Shown here in pieces: positions 1 to 8,354 of a DNA stretch of 46,391 nucleotides (within the stretch, counting starts at the first letter, position 1; each line of letters starts with the position of its first letter). The notes beneath the pieces were generated by a model, which did no database searches, was not told where the DNA came from, and was given only the letters and a program-made list of their open reading frames with translations. A program made the position numbers and the translations under genes. Origin of the DNA: an uncultured Pelagibacteraceae bacterium (GTDB lineage: Bacteria; Pseudomonadota; Alphaproteobacteria; Pelagibacterales; Pelagibacteraceae); assembly GCA_902611145.1 (NCBI GenBank), contig CACLYO010000009.1, forward strand, positions 1 through 46,391. The letters run 5' to 3'.

Positions 1-114
1 TTCATAATTTTTATTATCTACTAATTCTAAAATAGTTTTATTAGATGGTTTATCTTTACCTTTAAGATTTTTTATTGATGTAATTTCAAGATAATATCTA
101 TCAATTTTTTCCAT
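1..114 (-). CDS. N-terminal 38 codons of an unrecognised protein (cut by window edge)
   Basis: A minus-strand reading frame starts with ATG at 114-112 and runs open to the window edge. The product begins MEKIDRYYLEITSIKNL. Its ATG shares one base with the stop codon of the upstream HIT gene (TAATG), the tight coupling seen throughout this operon, so it is very probably translated. The visible part carries no diagnostic motif. From memory, similar N-termini occur in SAR11 GNAT-type acetyltransferases, but this cannot be established from 38 residues. It is probably the distal gene of the hisB-to-HIT transcription unit. Confidence 0.6.
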   Translation of the reverse strand, partial: MEKIDRYYLEITSIKNLKGKDKPSNKTILELVDNKNYE

Positions 115-479
115 TATCCGACCATTTTTCCAACTTTTTCGCCACCAAAAAGATGAAAATGCAAATGAGGAACCTCTTGTCCACCATACTCACTTATATT
201 TGTTAAAGTTCTATAACCTTTTCCAGTATCTACTGATATTCCAAGTTTTTTAGCAACGGTATTAATTCCCTTTAATAATCCAACCATTTCCTCTGGGGTT
301 GCTTTGGAAGAAAAATCATCTAAATCAATATATTTTCCTTTTGGTATTACTAGAGCATGAATTTTTTTTTGAGGATTAATATCATAAAATGATAAAACAA
401 AATCATCCTCATAAATTTTTTCACAAGGTATTTCACCTCTCAAAATTTTTGCAAAAATGTTATTGTCATCATATTTCAT
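114..479 (-). CDS. HIT-family (histidine triad) nucleotide-binding protein, HinT-like
   Basis: The 121-residue protein has the full length of an HIT domain. The active-site triad His-Leu-His-Phe-His lies at residues 105-109, preceded by an N-terminal nucleotide-binding segment with IFAKILRGEIPCEKIYED near residues 8-26. HIT hydrolases of this branch cleave AMP linked to amines or acyl groups (purine nucleoside phosphoramidates) in the cytoplasm. In many alphaproteobacteria an HIT gene lies at the end of the hisE-containing operon, as here. Its start overlaps the preceding gene by four bases (ATGA), and its stop overlaps the next start, pointing to translational coupling. The cellular substrate is not known. 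Confidence 0.9.
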   Translation of the reverse strand: MKYDDNNIFAKILRGEIPCEKIYEDDFVLSFYDINPQKKIHALVIPKGKYIDLDDFSSKATPEEMVGLLKGINTVAKKLGISVDTGKGYRTLTNISEYGGQEVPHLHFHLFGGEKVGKMVG

Positions 480-820
480 TCTAAAACCTCTAACTCCTCA
501 ATTACACTCACAATTTTTTTACCCTTAAGAACTGCATTAACTCTTGCACACTCATAATAAGCATTAGAATTTTCTTCTGCAACTTCTTTAAGTTCCAAAC
601 ATTTTGATCTTGATTCAGTGAAAAGATGCTCTTTCAATTCTGGTGGATCGCCTAAATACATCATAAGACCTATAACTTCTCCTTCTTTTTCAAAATCTGC
701 TAATTCTTCAATTTCTGCCACTCTATCACTAACTCCTATTTCAAAATTTTTAAATGCTACTACTCCTTTATAAATAATAAAGGCAATTATTATAAAAAAA
801 ATGATTTTAATTTTTTTCAT
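476..820 (-). CDS. Small membrane-anchored protein of unknown function
   Basis: This 114-residue protein is not one I recognise. Residues 4-22 are strongly hydrophobic (Ile/Phe-rich) and form a single N-terminal membrane segment or uncleaved signal anchor. The remainder is acidic and probably helical, with two cysteines at residues 74 and 91 separated by a Tyr-rich stretch, which could form a disulfide if exported. It lies between the SAM-methyltransferase-like gene and the HIT gene and overlaps the HIT start by four bases, so it is probably co-transcribed with them. The Cys pair and anchor suggest a periplasmic-facing domain, but that is inference. Confidence 0.65.
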   Translation of the reverse strand: MKKIKIIFFIIIAFIIYKGVVAFKNFEIGVSDRVAEIEELADFEKEGEVIGLMMYLGDPPELKEHLFTESRSKCLELKEVAEENSNAYYECARVNAVLKGKKIVSVIEELEVLE

Positions 821-841
821 TAAATATTATATAATAAATTT

Positions 842-1705
842 TTATAGTTTCTCAATAAAAACGATTTCGGAAATATTGATGTTATTTACTATAAACTTTC
901 CTTTCTCAAAAAAAATTTGATTAATATTTTTATTTAGATACTTCTTTTCTTGTTTTGATATAAAATTTGATTGATGCATTCCTTGGTTTTTTATAGACTG
1001 AATAAAATCCTTTACTCCATAATTCAATTGATTTGGATTCAGATTTTTCGATGAAATATATTGAGAAATATCTTCAATTACATAAATACCATTTTTTTTA
1101 AGTTTAGGAAAAAAAGTATTTAAAGTTATAATTTGATCTCTAATATTATGACTTGCATCATCAATTATAATGTCAAAATCTACATTTAAATATCTAGAAA
1201 CATTATCTAAAATTTTTTTAGATGTAACATCTACAAATATTTTTCTTATATGTTTAGAAAATACCTTTATTTGAAAAGGATTTATGTCTAAACAGTAAAT
1301 ATTGGGATAATTAAAATAATAAAAAAAACTAGCTGAAGAAGCACCTCTTAGAGTTCCTATTTCTAAAATATTTATTTTTTCTTTATTTTTATATTTTGAA
1401 AAATATTTTTCGTAAAATGGGGAATAGTCATGTCCTTGTATTAAATTTCCATTTATTTCTACTTTTGAACCTTTGTCACAATTAAACATTAAAAAAAGTT
1501 CATTTAAATTTTTTTGTTTTAGTTGATCATTATTTAATTGTTTATTTAAATTTACTTTATCAAGCAAAAATAATTCTCTCAAATAATTTAAAAAATATTT
1601 ATAAGGGAAAACAAATATTTTTTTAAATGATTTAAAAAATTTATTTTTTTCTAAATCTCTTTGTATTGACTGTTTAAACGAAAAAAAAAAGTCCTTCAGA
1701 AGCAT
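842..1705 (-). CDS. Class I SAM-dependent methyltransferase-like protein
   Basis: The 287-residue protein has a Rossmann-type SAM-binding motif, ILEIGTLRGAS, at residues 113-123. An acidic residue follows in LDIN (near 140), and an IIDDASH motif lies near 182-188. This layout resembles the family that groups macrocin O-methyltransferase, cephalosporin-hydroxylase-like and glycan-modifying methyltransferases. The first 60 residues are very Lys/Phe-rich and poorly conserved-looking. The substrate cannot be predicted; a sugar or lipid-linked glycan is plausible. It sits seven bases downstream of hisE. A methyltransferase is not part of histidine synthesis, so this looks like an accessory gene lodged in the his operon, with an even lower GC content than its neighbours. 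Confidence 0.75.
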   Translation of the reverse strand: MLLKDFFFSFKQSIQRDLEKNKFFKSFKKIFVFPYKYFLNYLRELFLLDKVNLNKQLNNDQLKQKNLNELFLMFNCDKGSKVEINGNLIQGHDYSPFYEKYFSKYKNKEKINILEIGTLRGASSASFFYYFNYPNIYCLDINPFQIKVFSKHIRKIFVDVTSKKILDNVSRYLNVDFDIIIDDASHNIRDQIITLNTFFPKLKKNGIYVIEDISQYISSKNLNPNQLNYGVKDFIQSIKNQGMHQSNFISKQEKKYLNKNINQIFFEKGKFIVNNINISEIVFIEKL

Positions 1706-1712
1706 TAAAAAT

Positions 1713-1994
1713 TTATTTATTTATTTTTTTTCTTTTCTCCAACTCTTCCATAATATCTTCAATTTTAATACCATTTCCTTCTAAATAGACAATTAAATGA
1801 TAGAAAACATCTGCAGCTTCATGAATTTTGTTTGAATTATTTTTAACAGCCTCTATTAGCTCACCAATCTCCTCTTTAACTTTTTCAGTTGAAAGAGATT
1901 TATCTTTAAACAATTTTGCTGTGTATGAATTTTCATCTGAGGATGATTTTCTCTGTCTAATAATAGTTATTAAATCTTCTAAAGTTTTTAACAT
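1713..1994 (-). CDS. hisE: Phosphoribosyl-ATP pyrophosphatase (HisE)
   Basis: This 93-residue MazG-fold protein catalyses the second step of histidine biosynthesis, hydrolysing PR-ATP to PR-AMP and pyrophosphate. The metal-binding pattern is visible: EKVKEEIGELIEAV near residues 36-50 followed by HEAADVFYHLIVYL near 58-71. It is a stand-alone HisE, without the HisI fusion of enterobacteria. It follows hisF by a single base, so it is the last histidine gene of this operon before unrelated genes begin. hisG, hisD, hisC and hisI are not in the window. Confidence 0.94.
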   Translation of the reverse strand: MLKTLEDLITIIRQRKSSSDENSYTAKLFKDKSLSTEKVKEEIGELIEAVKNNSNKIHEAADVFYHLIVYLEGNGIKIEDIMEELEKRKKINK

Positions 1995-1995
1995 T

Positions 1996-2751
1996 TTAAA
2001 TCCTAACTGGAATTCCTTTAGAATCCAAATATTGCTTTGCTTCTTTTACAGAATACTTACCATAATGAAATATTGAGGCTGCCAAAACGGCGCTAGCTTT
2101 TCCTAATTTAATACCATCCACCAAATGATCTAAATTACCAACGCCACCAGAAGCAATTACAGGTATATTTACTATGGAAGATATTTTTGACATTAAATCA
2201 ATATCGTAACCTTCTTGAGTTCCATCTCGATCCATAGAAGTAACTAATAATTCACCTGCCCCACTATCTTCCATTTTTTTTGCATATTCCAATGCATCAA
2301 TTTCACTATTATTTCTTCCACCATGAGTAAAAACTTCCCACTTATTTCCATTTTTTTTTGCGTCAATTGCAACGACAATACATTGAGATCCAAATTTTTT
2401 TGAACTATCTAAAACTACTTTTTCATTTTGAACAGCAGCTGTATTAATTGATACTTTATCTGCACCACAATTTAATAATTTATTAATATCTTCAACACTT
2501 CTAACGCCTCCACCGACTGTTAAAGGTACAAAACATTTTTTTGAAGTTTTCTTAACAACTTCATAGATTGTTTCTCTATTTTCATTTGAAGCTGTAATAT
2601 CTAAAAAACAAATTTCGTCTGCTCCACCGTCACTATAAATTTTTGCTTGTTCAACAGGATCTCCTGCATCTTTTAAATCAACAAAATTTATACCTTTAAC
2701 GACTCTTCCGTTTTTGACATCTAGACAAGGAATTATTCTATTTTTAAGCAT
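1996..2751 (-). CDS. hisF: Imidazole glycerol phosphate synthase, cyclase subunit (HisF)
   Basis: The 251-residue half-symmetric TIM barrel has the two catalytic aspartates at Asp11 ([13 protein letters not shown]) and Asp130 (VVAIDAKK). The phosphate-binding glycine loops TVGGGVRS (near 78-85) and VIASGGVGN (near 200) are also present. It uses ammonia channelled from HisH to close the imidazole ring, producing imidazole glycerol phosphate and AICAR. It overlaps the 3' end of hisA by eight bases, consistent with coupled translation. Length and motifs are entirely typical. Confidence 0.97.
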   Translation of the reverse strand: MLKNRIIPCLDVKNGRVVKGINFVDLKDAGDPVEQAKIYSDGGADEICFLDITASNENRETIYEVVKKTSKKCFVPLTVGGGVRSVEDINKLLNCGADKVSINTAAVQNEKVVLDSSKKFGSQCIVVAIDAKKNGNKWEVFTHGGRNNSEIDALEYAKKMEDSGAGELLVTSMDRDGTQEGYDIDLMSKISSIVNIPVIASGGVGNLDHLVDGIKLGKASAVLAASIFHYGKYSVKEAKQYLDSKGIPVRI

Positions 2752-3460
2752 CTTCTTTTACTAAATCTTTAAGATCAATATCACCATCATATATTGCCTT
2801 ACCAACAATTATACCCTCAATATTTTTTAAATCTTTAGCTTTTTTAATATCATCTATTGAAGAAACTCCACCAGATATTACCACTGGACATTTTGAAATA
2901 TTAGCAACTTTTGAAGTCTCATCAAAATTTGGGCTTTGCTTGGTACCATCTCGATTTATATCAGTATAAATCAATCTGCTCACGCCATAATCATTTACTT
3001 CTTTTAAAAAATCTATAGTTAATTTATTAGAATTTTCTTTCCAACCTGATACTGACAAAAACCCGTCTTTAGCATCTAATCCTAATGCAATTTTATTTGG
3101 AAATTTAAGACAAGCCTCTTTTAAAAAGTTTTTATCCTTTATTGCAGCACTTCCTAAAATTACTTTTTCAACACCAACATCGGCATATTTTTTAATACTT
3201 TCAAAATTTCTAACACCCCCACCTATCTCAACTTTAAAATTAAATTGATTTACTATTTCTTTAATAATTTCTAAATTAACTGTCTCTCCAGTTAAAGCTC
3301 CATCTAGGTCAACAATATGAAGATTTTTAAATCCGTGGTCTTTATATTTTCCTGCTTGTTCGAGAGGAGACATTTCGTACTCAGTTTTATTTTCAAAGTC
3401 TCCTTTTACTAATCTTACACACTTTTTATCTTTAATATCTATAGCTGGAAATATTTTCAT
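2744..3460 (-). CDS. hisA: ProFAR isomerase (HisA)
   Basis: The 238-residue (beta-alpha)8 barrel starts [20 protein letters not shown], with the catalytic Asp8. It has the barrel motifs [10 protein letters not shown], a second-half YTDINRDGT catalytic region and VISGGVSS. It isomerises N'-formimino-5-aminoimidazole carboxamide ribotide in histidine synthesis. Its stop region overlaps the start of hisF by eight bases. A one-base gap separates it from the small membrane protein gene upstream. The hisH-x-hisA-hisF order is the usual alphaproteobacterial arrangement apart from that inserted gene. Confidence 0.96.
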   Translation of the reverse strand: MKIFPAIDIKDKKCVRLVKGDFENKTEYEMSPLEQAGKYKDHGFKNLHIVDLDGALTGETVNLEIIKEIVNQFNFKVEIGGGVRNFESIKKYADVGVEKVILGSAAIKDKNFLKEACLKFPNKIALGLDAKDGFLSVSGWKENSNKLTIDFLKEVNDYGVSRLIYTDINRDGTKQSPNFDETSKVANISKCPVVISGGVSSIDDIKKAKDLKNIEGIIVGKAIYDGDIDLKDLVKEDA

Positions 3461-3673
3461 TTATTCTTTCTTTTTTTTAATTTTTTTTATCAAGAAGAAA
3501 TATCCAGGTAATCCTGAGGCAAAAATTACAATACAACGTTGTAAAGTGTTTATCTCTCTCATGTAATAATCAAGAGAATACCCTAACAAGTAAGCTAAGA
3601 GAAGAAGAATACCAACTGTAATTAATCCAAAAAAAAATATTATTAAAAAAATAGTAAAATATTCTGTTTTCAT
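3461..3673 (-). CDS. Small two-helix membrane protein embedded in the his operon
   Basis: This 70-residue protein is unrecognised. Two hydrophobic segments are visible: a long one at roughly residues 7-32 (Ile/Leu/Phe-rich, containing GLITVGILLLLAYLLGY) and a shorter one at about 47-62 (CIVIFASGLPGYFFLI). A strongly basic tail (IKKIKKKKE) would place the C-terminus in the cytoplasm. It lies between hisH (5 bases upstream) and hisA (0 bases gap), so it must be co-transcribed with histidine genes. Length, codon composition and perfect packing argue that it is real. No histidine-pathway role for a membrane protein of this kind is known to me. Confidence 0.7.
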   Translation of the reverse strand: MKTEYFTIFLIIFFFGLITVGILLLLAYLLGYSLDYYMREINTLQRCIVIFASGLPGYFFLIKKIKKKKE

Positions 3674-3678
3674 TATTT

Positions 3679-4305
3679 TTATAAATTTATAAAATTATCA
3701 ATTATTTTAAGTCCTATCTTATCACTCTTTTCTGGGTGAAATTGAGTTCCAAAAATATTTCCTTTTTCAACAGAACAAACAACTTTTGTTGAATAATCTG
3801 TTGTTGCAGAAATTACATTTTTATCTTCTGGAATAAATTCATAACTATGCACAAAATACATATGAGAATTATTTTCAATATTCCTAAAAATTTTACTTTC
3901 TTTAATAATGTCTATTTGATTCCAACCAATGTGGGGAAGTTTATATTTTCCATTTTGATTATCAATTTTAGAAACCTTTCCCGAAATCCAACCTAATCCT
4001 TTTGTTTCTATTTCCTCATAACCTGTATCAGCAAACATTTGAAGACCTACACAGATACCCAGGAGAGGCTTTTTATTACTTATCACAAATTCATTCAAAC
4101 TATCTACTAAACCATTAATACTATTCAAAGCATCAACACAGCTTTTAAATGAGCCCTGTCCTGGCAAAACAACTTTGTCACTTGATTTAATTTTGTCTAA
4201 ATCAGATGTAACTTCAATATTAACTTTATTTTGTGCAACTTCTTTAAAAGAATTTATTACAGAGCTTATGTTGCCTGAATTATAATCGACAATTGTTAGT
4301 TTCAT
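3679..4305 (-). CDS. hisH: Imidazole glycerol phosphate synthase, glutaminase subunit (HisH)
   Basis: The 208-residue class I glutamine amidotransferase has its nucleophile at Cys85 (LLGICVGLQMF). The His190-x-Glu192 pair of the triad is in TQFHPEKS. The oxyanion-strand motif (VVLPGQGSF) lies near residues 45-53. HisH hydrolyses glutamine and passes ammonia to HisF in a cytoplasmic heterodimer. Here hisH and hisF are separated by the small membrane gene and hisA. Thirteen bases separate it from hisB. All family motifs are present and the length is normal. Confidence 0.97.
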   Translation of the reverse strand: MKLTIVDYNSGNISSVINSFKEVAQNKVNIEVTSDLDKIKSSDKVVLPGQGSFKSCVDALNSINGLVDSLNEFVISNKKPLLGICVGLQMFADTGYEEIETKGLGWISGKVSKIDNQNGKYKLPHIGWNQIDIIKESKIFRNIENNSHMYFVHSYEFIPEDKNVISATTDYSTKVVCSVEKGNIFGTQFHPEKSDKIGLKIIDNFINL

Positions 4306-4317
4306 TAATTCTTTTTT

Positions 4318-4908
4318 TTACAAAGAACCTTTTGTAGATGGTACAGTTTTTTTATTTTTAGGGTCAATTTCAAGGGCTCCCCTTAAAGACCTAGCTAAAC
4401 CTTTATAACATGATTCTATAATGTGGTGGCTATTATCTCCATAAATATTCTCAACATGAAGGGTAATCCCAGCAGATTGTGAAAAAGCTTGAAACCATTC
4501 TTTAAAAAGTTCTGTATCCATCTCTCCAAGTTTTTCCACTTTTAAATTTACTTTCCAAATTAAATACGGTCTGTTGGACATATCAATTGCAACTCTGCTC
4601 AAAGTTTCGTCCATTGGTATCATTGCATGAGCATATCTTTTTATTCCAACAAATTTCTTTGATGCTTTTCTTAAACATTCTCCTATAGCTATACCAGTAT
4701 CCTCTGTTGTATGATGAAGATCTATGTGTGTGTCTCCCTTGGCTTTTACGGACATATCCATTGATGAATGTTTAGATAGCTGCTCTAACATATGATTTAA
4801 AAAACCAATACCCGTATCAATTTTATATTTTCCTTTTCCATCAATATTTATTTCTACATCAATTGATGTTTCTTTAGTTTTTCTTGAGACTTTTGCTTTC
4901 CTCTTCAT
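4318..4908 (-). CDS. hisB: Imidazoleglycerol-phosphate dehydratase (HisB, monofunctional)
   Basis: At 196 residues this is the single-domain dehydratase, without the N-terminal histidinol-phosphatase of E. coli HisB. The duplicated manganese-binding motifs are clear: [10 protein letters not shown] and [12 protein letters not shown] in the first half, then [19 protein letters not shown] in the second. It removes water from imidazole glycerol phosphate to give imidazole acetol phosphate. It is the first gene of the his operon and diverges from hslV across 92 bases. A sigma70-like promoter can be proposed in that gap. Confidence 0.96.
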   Translation of the reverse strand: MKRKAKVSRKTKETSIDVEINIDGKGKYKIDTGIGFLNHMLEQLSKHSSMDMSVKAKGDTHIDLHHTTEDTGIAIGECLRKASKKFVGIKRYAHAMIPMDETLSRVAIDMSNRPYLIWKVNLKVEKLGEMDTELFKEWFQAFSQSAGITLHVENIYGDNSHHIIESCYKGLARSLRGALEIDPKNKKTVPSTKGSL

Positions 4909-4920
4909 GATTTATAGATA

Positions 4921-4949
4921 GGTATATATGCATTATTTCCTTATATCAA
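4921..4949 (-). promoter_or_regulatory. Possible vegetative promoter for the his operon
   Basis: On the minus strand TTGATA (4949-4944) is followed, after 17 bases, by TATACC (4926-4921). An overlapping TATATA hexamer sits two bases closer. The spacing to the hisB ATG would give a short leader. In DNA this AT-rich, -10-like sequences are common by chance, so this is a weak call supported mainly by its place in the only untranscribed gap upstream of the operon. No attenuator or leader peptide with a run of His codons is visible. Confidence 0.35.
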
Positions 4950-4965
4950 GAATGCTAAAAAAGCC

Positions 4966-4993
4966 CTTGAACTATAAAAATTAATATCCATCT
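4966..4993 (+). promoter_or_regulatory. Heat-shock (RpoH/sigma32-type) promoter of hslVU
   Basis: CTTGAAC (4966-4972) and CCATCT (4988-4993) are separated by 15 bases. This matches the sigma32 pattern, a CTTGAAA-type -35 and CCCATNT-type -10 with 11-16 bp between. The element stands directly in front of hslV, a classic heat-shock operon. Only seven bases separate the -10 from the ATG, so the transcript would begin at or next to the start codon. The GC-containing CCATCT stands out against AT-rich surroundings. The identity of the sigma factor is inferred from the motif. Confidence 0.6.
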
Positions 4994-5000
4994 AAACATC

Positions 5001-5516
5001 ATGACAACAATAGTATTGGTTAGAAAGAATAAAGATGTTGTGGTTGCTAGCGATGGGCAAGTCAGCATGGGAAATACTGTAATCAAAAGAACTGCAAATA
5101 AAGTTAGAAAAATTGAGAAAAGAAATGTGATCGCTGGATTTGCAGGTTCAACTGCAGATGCATTAACTTTATTTGAAAGATTAGAGTCAAAATTGGAAAA
5201 GCACGCTGGAAATTTAACAAGAGCAGCTGTCGAACTAGCTAAAGACTGGAGAACAGATAAATATTTAAGAAGATTGGAAGCTTTAATGGCAATTGGAGAT
5301 AAAGAAAAAAGTTTTATTATTTCTGGTACAGGCGACGTTCTAGAACCAGAAGGAGATGTTATCGGTATTGGTTCTGGTGGAAATTATGCTTTAGCAGCAG
5401 CAAAAGTTTTAATGGATACAGATTTACCAGCAGAAAAAATTGCAAAAAAAGCAATTGAGGTTGCTTCTGAAATTTGTGTTTTTACAAACAACAATATCAA
5501 TATAGAAAAAATATAA
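5001..5516 (+). CDS. hslV: HslV (ClpQ) proteolytic subunit of the HslUV protease
   Basis: The 171-residue Ntn-hydrolase begins [10 protein letters not shown]. Removal of Met exposes Thr1 as the catalytic nucleophile. The family segments [54 protein letters not shown] and [12 protein letters not shown] are all present, and the length is normal. HslV forms a dodecamer capped by HslU ATPase rings and degrades misfolded proteins in the cytoplasm. Its stop overlaps the hslU start by one base (TAATG). No Shine-Dalgarno precedes the ATG; with the promoter immediately upstream, the mRNA is probably leaderless. Confidence 0.97.
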   Translation: MTTIVLVRKNKDVVVASDGQVSMGNTVIKRTANKVRKIEKRNVIAGFAGSTADALTLFERLESKLEKHAGNLTRAAVELAKDWRTDKYLRRLEALMAIGDKEKSFIISGTGDVLEPEGDVIGIGSGGNYALAAAKVLMDTDLPAEKIAKKAIEVASEICVFTNNNINIEKI

Positions 5517-6886
5517 TGGAAAATTCTAACGTTAAACCTTTTGTTCCGAAAGATTCTAATAAAGATGAAAATAATTCTTATATAAGTTCCCTATCCCCTA
5601 GAGAAATTGTTTCTGAATTAGATAGATTTGTAGTTGGTCAAAATAAAGCAAAAAGAGCTGTTGCTATTGCTTTAAGAAATAGATGGAGAAGACAAGCTTT
5701 AAAAGGCGACATGAAAGATGAAGTTTTACCAAAAAATATTTTAATGATTGGGCCAACTGGAGTTGGAAAAACTGAAATTTCAAGAAGATTGTCTAAACTT
5801 GCAGAAGCTCCTTTTGTTAAAGTTGAAGCAACAAGATTTACTGAAGTTGGTTATGTAGGAAGAGATGTAGAACAAATCGTAAGAGATTTGCTTGAAATAG
5901 CTATCGCTATGGAAAAAGTTAAAAAAAGAAAAGAAGTATATGCTCAAGCACAAAAACAAGCTGAAGAAAAAGTTCTTGATGCAATTGTAGGAAACAAAGC
6001 TAGTGTAGCAACTAGAGAAAGTTTTAGAAAAAGACTAAGAAATGGTGACTTAGATGATAATGAAATTGAAATTGCAGTAAGCGAAGCTAACAATATGCCT
6101 TCATTCGAAATACCAGGAATGCCAGGAGCAAATGTTGGAATGATAAATATTGGTGAAATGCTTGGTAAAAATATGGGAAATAAACCTAAAAAAAAGAAAA
6201 TGACTGTAAAAGAATCTCATGAAATTTTAATGAATGAGGAGTCAGATAAATTAATTGAACAAGATAAAATTATAAAATCAGCAAAAAATTCTACAGAAAA
6301 TAATGGAATAGTTTTTTTAGATGAAATTGACAAAATTTCTGCAAGGACAGATAGAGTTGGTGGAGATGTTTCAAGAGAAGGAGTCCAAAGAGATTTGTTA
6401 CCTTTAATTGAAGGCACAACTGTAAGTACAAAATACGGTCCAATAAAAACTGATCATATTCTATTTATTGCATCAGGAGCTTTCCAGCTTGCCAAACCTT
6501 CAGATCTTTTACCCGAACTTCAAGGTCGTTTACCGATAAGAGTAGAATTAGACGCACTTACAAGCGATGATTTTAAAAAAATTTTAAGAGAACCAGACAA
6601 CAGTTTAATCAAACAATACAGAGCTTTATTAAAAACTGAAAATGTCGATTTAGAATTTTCCGAAGATGGAATAGACACAATTGCAAATATTGCAACTGAA
6701 GTAAATTCAACAGTAGAAAATATTGGTGCCAGAAGACTTCATACTATAATAGAAAGAGTTTTAGATGAAATTAGCTTTACTGCAACCGACAGATCTGGTG
6801 AAAAAATTACTATAGACTCAGAATATATTAAGAAAAATATTGGTGAACTAGTTAAAGATACTGATTTATCAAAGTTTATTTTATAA
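5516..6886 (+). CDS. hslU: HslU (ClpY) ATPase subunit of the HslUV protease
   Basis: I place the start at the ATG at 5516, which shares a base with the hslV stop. This gives 456 residues; the open frame extends upstream to 5474, but that part lies wholly inside hslV. Walker A GPTGVGKT is at residues 79-86, the pore loop GYVGRD at 112-117, and Walker B with [10 protein letters not shown] follows the intermediate I-domain. Sensor-2 region GARRLHTI and the terminal LSKFIL tail that docks into HslV are present. It unfolds substrates and feeds them to HslV. The gene ends with a six-base convergent overlap with the Smr gene and no terminator. Confidence 0.97.
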   Translation: MENSNVKPFVPKDSNKDENNSYISSLSPREIVSELDRFVVGQNKAKRAVAIALRNRWRRQALKGDMKDEVLPKNILMIGPTGVGKTEISRRLSKLAEAPFVKVEATRFTEVGYVGRDVEQIVRDLLEIAIAMEKVKKRKEVYAQAQKQAEEKVLDAIVGNKASVATRESFRKRLRNGDLDDNEIEIAVSEANNMPSFEIPGMPGANVGMINIGEMLGKNMGNKPKKKKMTVKESHEILMNEESDKLIEQDKIIKSAKNSTENNGIVFLDEIDKISARTDRVGGDVSREGVQRDLLPLIEGTTVSTKYGPIKTDHILFIASGAFQLAKPSDLLPELQGRLPIRVELDALTSDDFKKILREPDNSLIKQYRALLKTENVDLEFSEDGIDTIANIATEVNSTVENIGARRLHTIIERVLDEISFTATDRSGEKITIDSEYIKKNIGELVKDTDLSKFIL

Positions 6887-7294
6887 TTTTTTCTTTAAAA
6901 TTATATCAAAGCTTCCCTTTGAAGAATTATTTACAGAGTCAAAATCAATCATTTTTATTTTTTTCATTAATTCTGAATTATTTTTAATAAAATTTGGTAC
7001 TGAATATTTTAAAATTGCAAGATCATTAGATTTAAAAGGATCTTCTTTATTTTTTGACCTTAAACCTTTTCCTGTAATAACGTTTATCCTACTTACACTT
7101 TCATAATAACATTTTTCTATAAACTGATTTATTGTTTGATTTGCTTGATCTAGTGTATACCCATGTAAATCTATGGACTTTAAAAATTCTTTTTTATTAA
7201 ATTGAAGATTAAAATTATCCTTATCTTCAATCTTATCTTTTCCAGATGTGAAATTTTGCCAATCTTTTTTATCTTTATCTGTGATTTTTTTCAA
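6881..7294 (-). CDS. Smr (MutS2-C-terminal-like) domain protein
   Basis: The 137-residue protein consists of a Lys/Asp-rich N-terminal stretch of about 40 residues and a Smr domain. The signature pieces are [11 protein letters not shown] (DLHG-type motif near residues 41-51), [10 protein letters not shown] (TGKG-type motif), and a C-terminal region ending GSFDIILKK. Smr domains are nucleic-acid nickases or RNA endonucleases, and stand-alone forms are common next to the Tim44-like gene in alphaproteobacteria. No ATG is available; translation appears to start at TTG (7294-7292), directly after the TGA of the preceding gene, implying re-initiation. The exact role is unknown. Confidence 0.8.
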   Translation of the reverse strand: MKKITDKDKKDWQNFTSGKDKIEDKDNFNLQFNKKEFLKSIDLHGYTLDQANQTINQFIEKCYYESVSRINVITGKGLRSKNKEDPFKSNDLAILKYSVPNFIKNNSELMKKIKMIDFDSVNNSSKGSFDIILKKKL

Positions 7295-7882
7295 TCAGCA
7301 CTCTGTATCAATTAATAACCAGTTAGGATTTGTTGAATTAATATTTTTTGAAAATTTCCAAGTATCAAAAACTTTTTTTATTTTTTTTGGATCTCCAGAT
7401 AAAATTTTATTATTTTTATCTTTTACACATGAAATAATTTCACTTACAAAATCTACTGTAACCTCCAAAAAATCTTTATTATTTTCATGATTTTTAACTT
7501 CTGCTGAATGAATACCAATAAAAGTGGTTTCAGAAATTTTTCCATTTTTTTTTCTATCATTTATAGCGTCTTCAAATTGTTGATATACTTTTTTATCTAA
7601 TAATTGTTTAACAGATATAAGATTGCCAGATGAAAAACTTGTTATTATATTTTCATAGGCTATTTTTGCTCCAATTAAAAAATTCTTTTTTGCCTCTTCA
7701 TCAAAGTTATTTTGTTTAAGTGTATTTTTTAATGTTTCTTGTGGAAACTTTTCTTCATAATTTGATTGTATTTCATCTTCAAATCCTGATTTTCTACCTA
7801 AAATACCTCTTAACCTCAAAAATATAAATCCAGCTATCATTGCTAGAAGTATAATATCTATATATTCAAAACTATAATTCAT
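7295..7882 (-). CDS. Tim44/TimA-family membrane-associated protein
   Basis: I place the start at the internal ATG (MNYSFEYIDIILLAMIAGFIFL), giving 195 residues; the 14 codons upstream look non-coding. A single N-terminal membrane segment (about residues 7-24) precedes a charged linker. The C-terminal Tim44-type domain, near residues 65-195, contains KNFLIGAKIAYENIITSF, EVTVDFVSEI and a WKFSKNINSTNPNWLL ending. In alphaproteobacteria this bacterial relative of mitochondrial Tim44 lies opposite fxsA and secB, exactly as here, suggesting a link to protein export or envelope assembly. The mechanism is unproven. Confidence 0.82.
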   Translation of the reverse strand: MNYSFEYIDIILLAMIAGFIFLRLRGILGRKSGFEDEIQSNYEEKFPQETLKNTLKQNNFDEEAKKNFLIGAKIAYENIITSFSSGNLISVKQLLDKKVYQQFEDAINDRKKNGKISETTFIGIHSAEVKNHENNKDFLEVTVDFVSEIISCVKDKNNKILSGDPKKIKKVFDTWKFSKNINSTNPNWLLIDTEC

Positions 7883-7940
7883 AATTAAATAATATTTAGT
7901 ATGTTGCTTAATTTCAACTGGCAAATTAGACTAATGACAA

Positions 7941-8354
7941 ATGAACACAATATTATTATTGATTATATTAATTCCTATAATTGAAATTTATCTTTTTATT
8001 GAAATTGGAGGTCAAATTGGAGCTTTTAATACAATATCTTTGATCTTTATAACAGCTTTTGTTGGAGTTTTATATGCAAGGTATGAAGGATTTAATACTT
8101 TAAAATCAGGAATGACTCAACTTGTAAGAAATGAACTTCCGGTTTATGAAATTGTATCAGGTGCAGCTTTAGCCTTTGCAGCCTTATTATTAATAATTCC
8201 AGGATTTGCAACAGATTTTTTGGGTCTATTAATTATTTTTCCTTTAACAAGAAAGTTATTATTTAAAAAATTTAAAAAAAACTATCCTCAAAAAAAAAAT
8301 TTAAAAGAAGACTTTATTGAAGGTGAATCGGAAGATATAGATGATAATAAATGA
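7941..8354 (+). CDS. fxsA: FxsA-family inner-membrane protein
   Basis: The 137-residue protein shows the FxsA pattern. A first membrane helix carries PIIEIYLFIEIGGQIG, a second follows (ISLIFITAFVGVLYARYEG), and then a linker and a hydrophobic GALAFAALLLIIPGFATDFLGLLIIFP segment with the conserved P-G-x-x-T/S-D motif. The tail is basic and then acidic. In E. coli FxsA overproduction relieves phage T7 exclusion by F plasmid; its native role is unclear. Its stop overlaps the secB start by four bases. It diverges from the Tim44-like gene across 58 bases. Confidence 0.9.
   Translation: MNTILLLIILIPIIEIYLFIEIGGQIGAFNTISLIFITAFVGVLYARYEGFNTLKSGMTQLVRNELPVYEIVSGAALAFAALLLIIPGFATDFLGLLIIFPLTRKLLFKKFKKNYPQKKNLKEDFIEGESEDIDDNK

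Noticed and set aside
4909-5000. Search for a his leader peptide or attenuator between hisB and hslV
   Set aside because: No run of His codons and no competing hairpins were seen.
5474-5515. Upstream extension of hslU (14 codons in frame)
   Set aside because: It lies entirely inside the hslV coding region, and the ATG at 5516 gives a natural TAATG junction and a normal N-terminus.
7883-7924. Upstream extension of the Tim44-like protein (14 codons)
   Set aside because: The membrane segment typical of the family follows the internal ATG at 7882; the extra residues are polar and sit in the divergent promoter gap.
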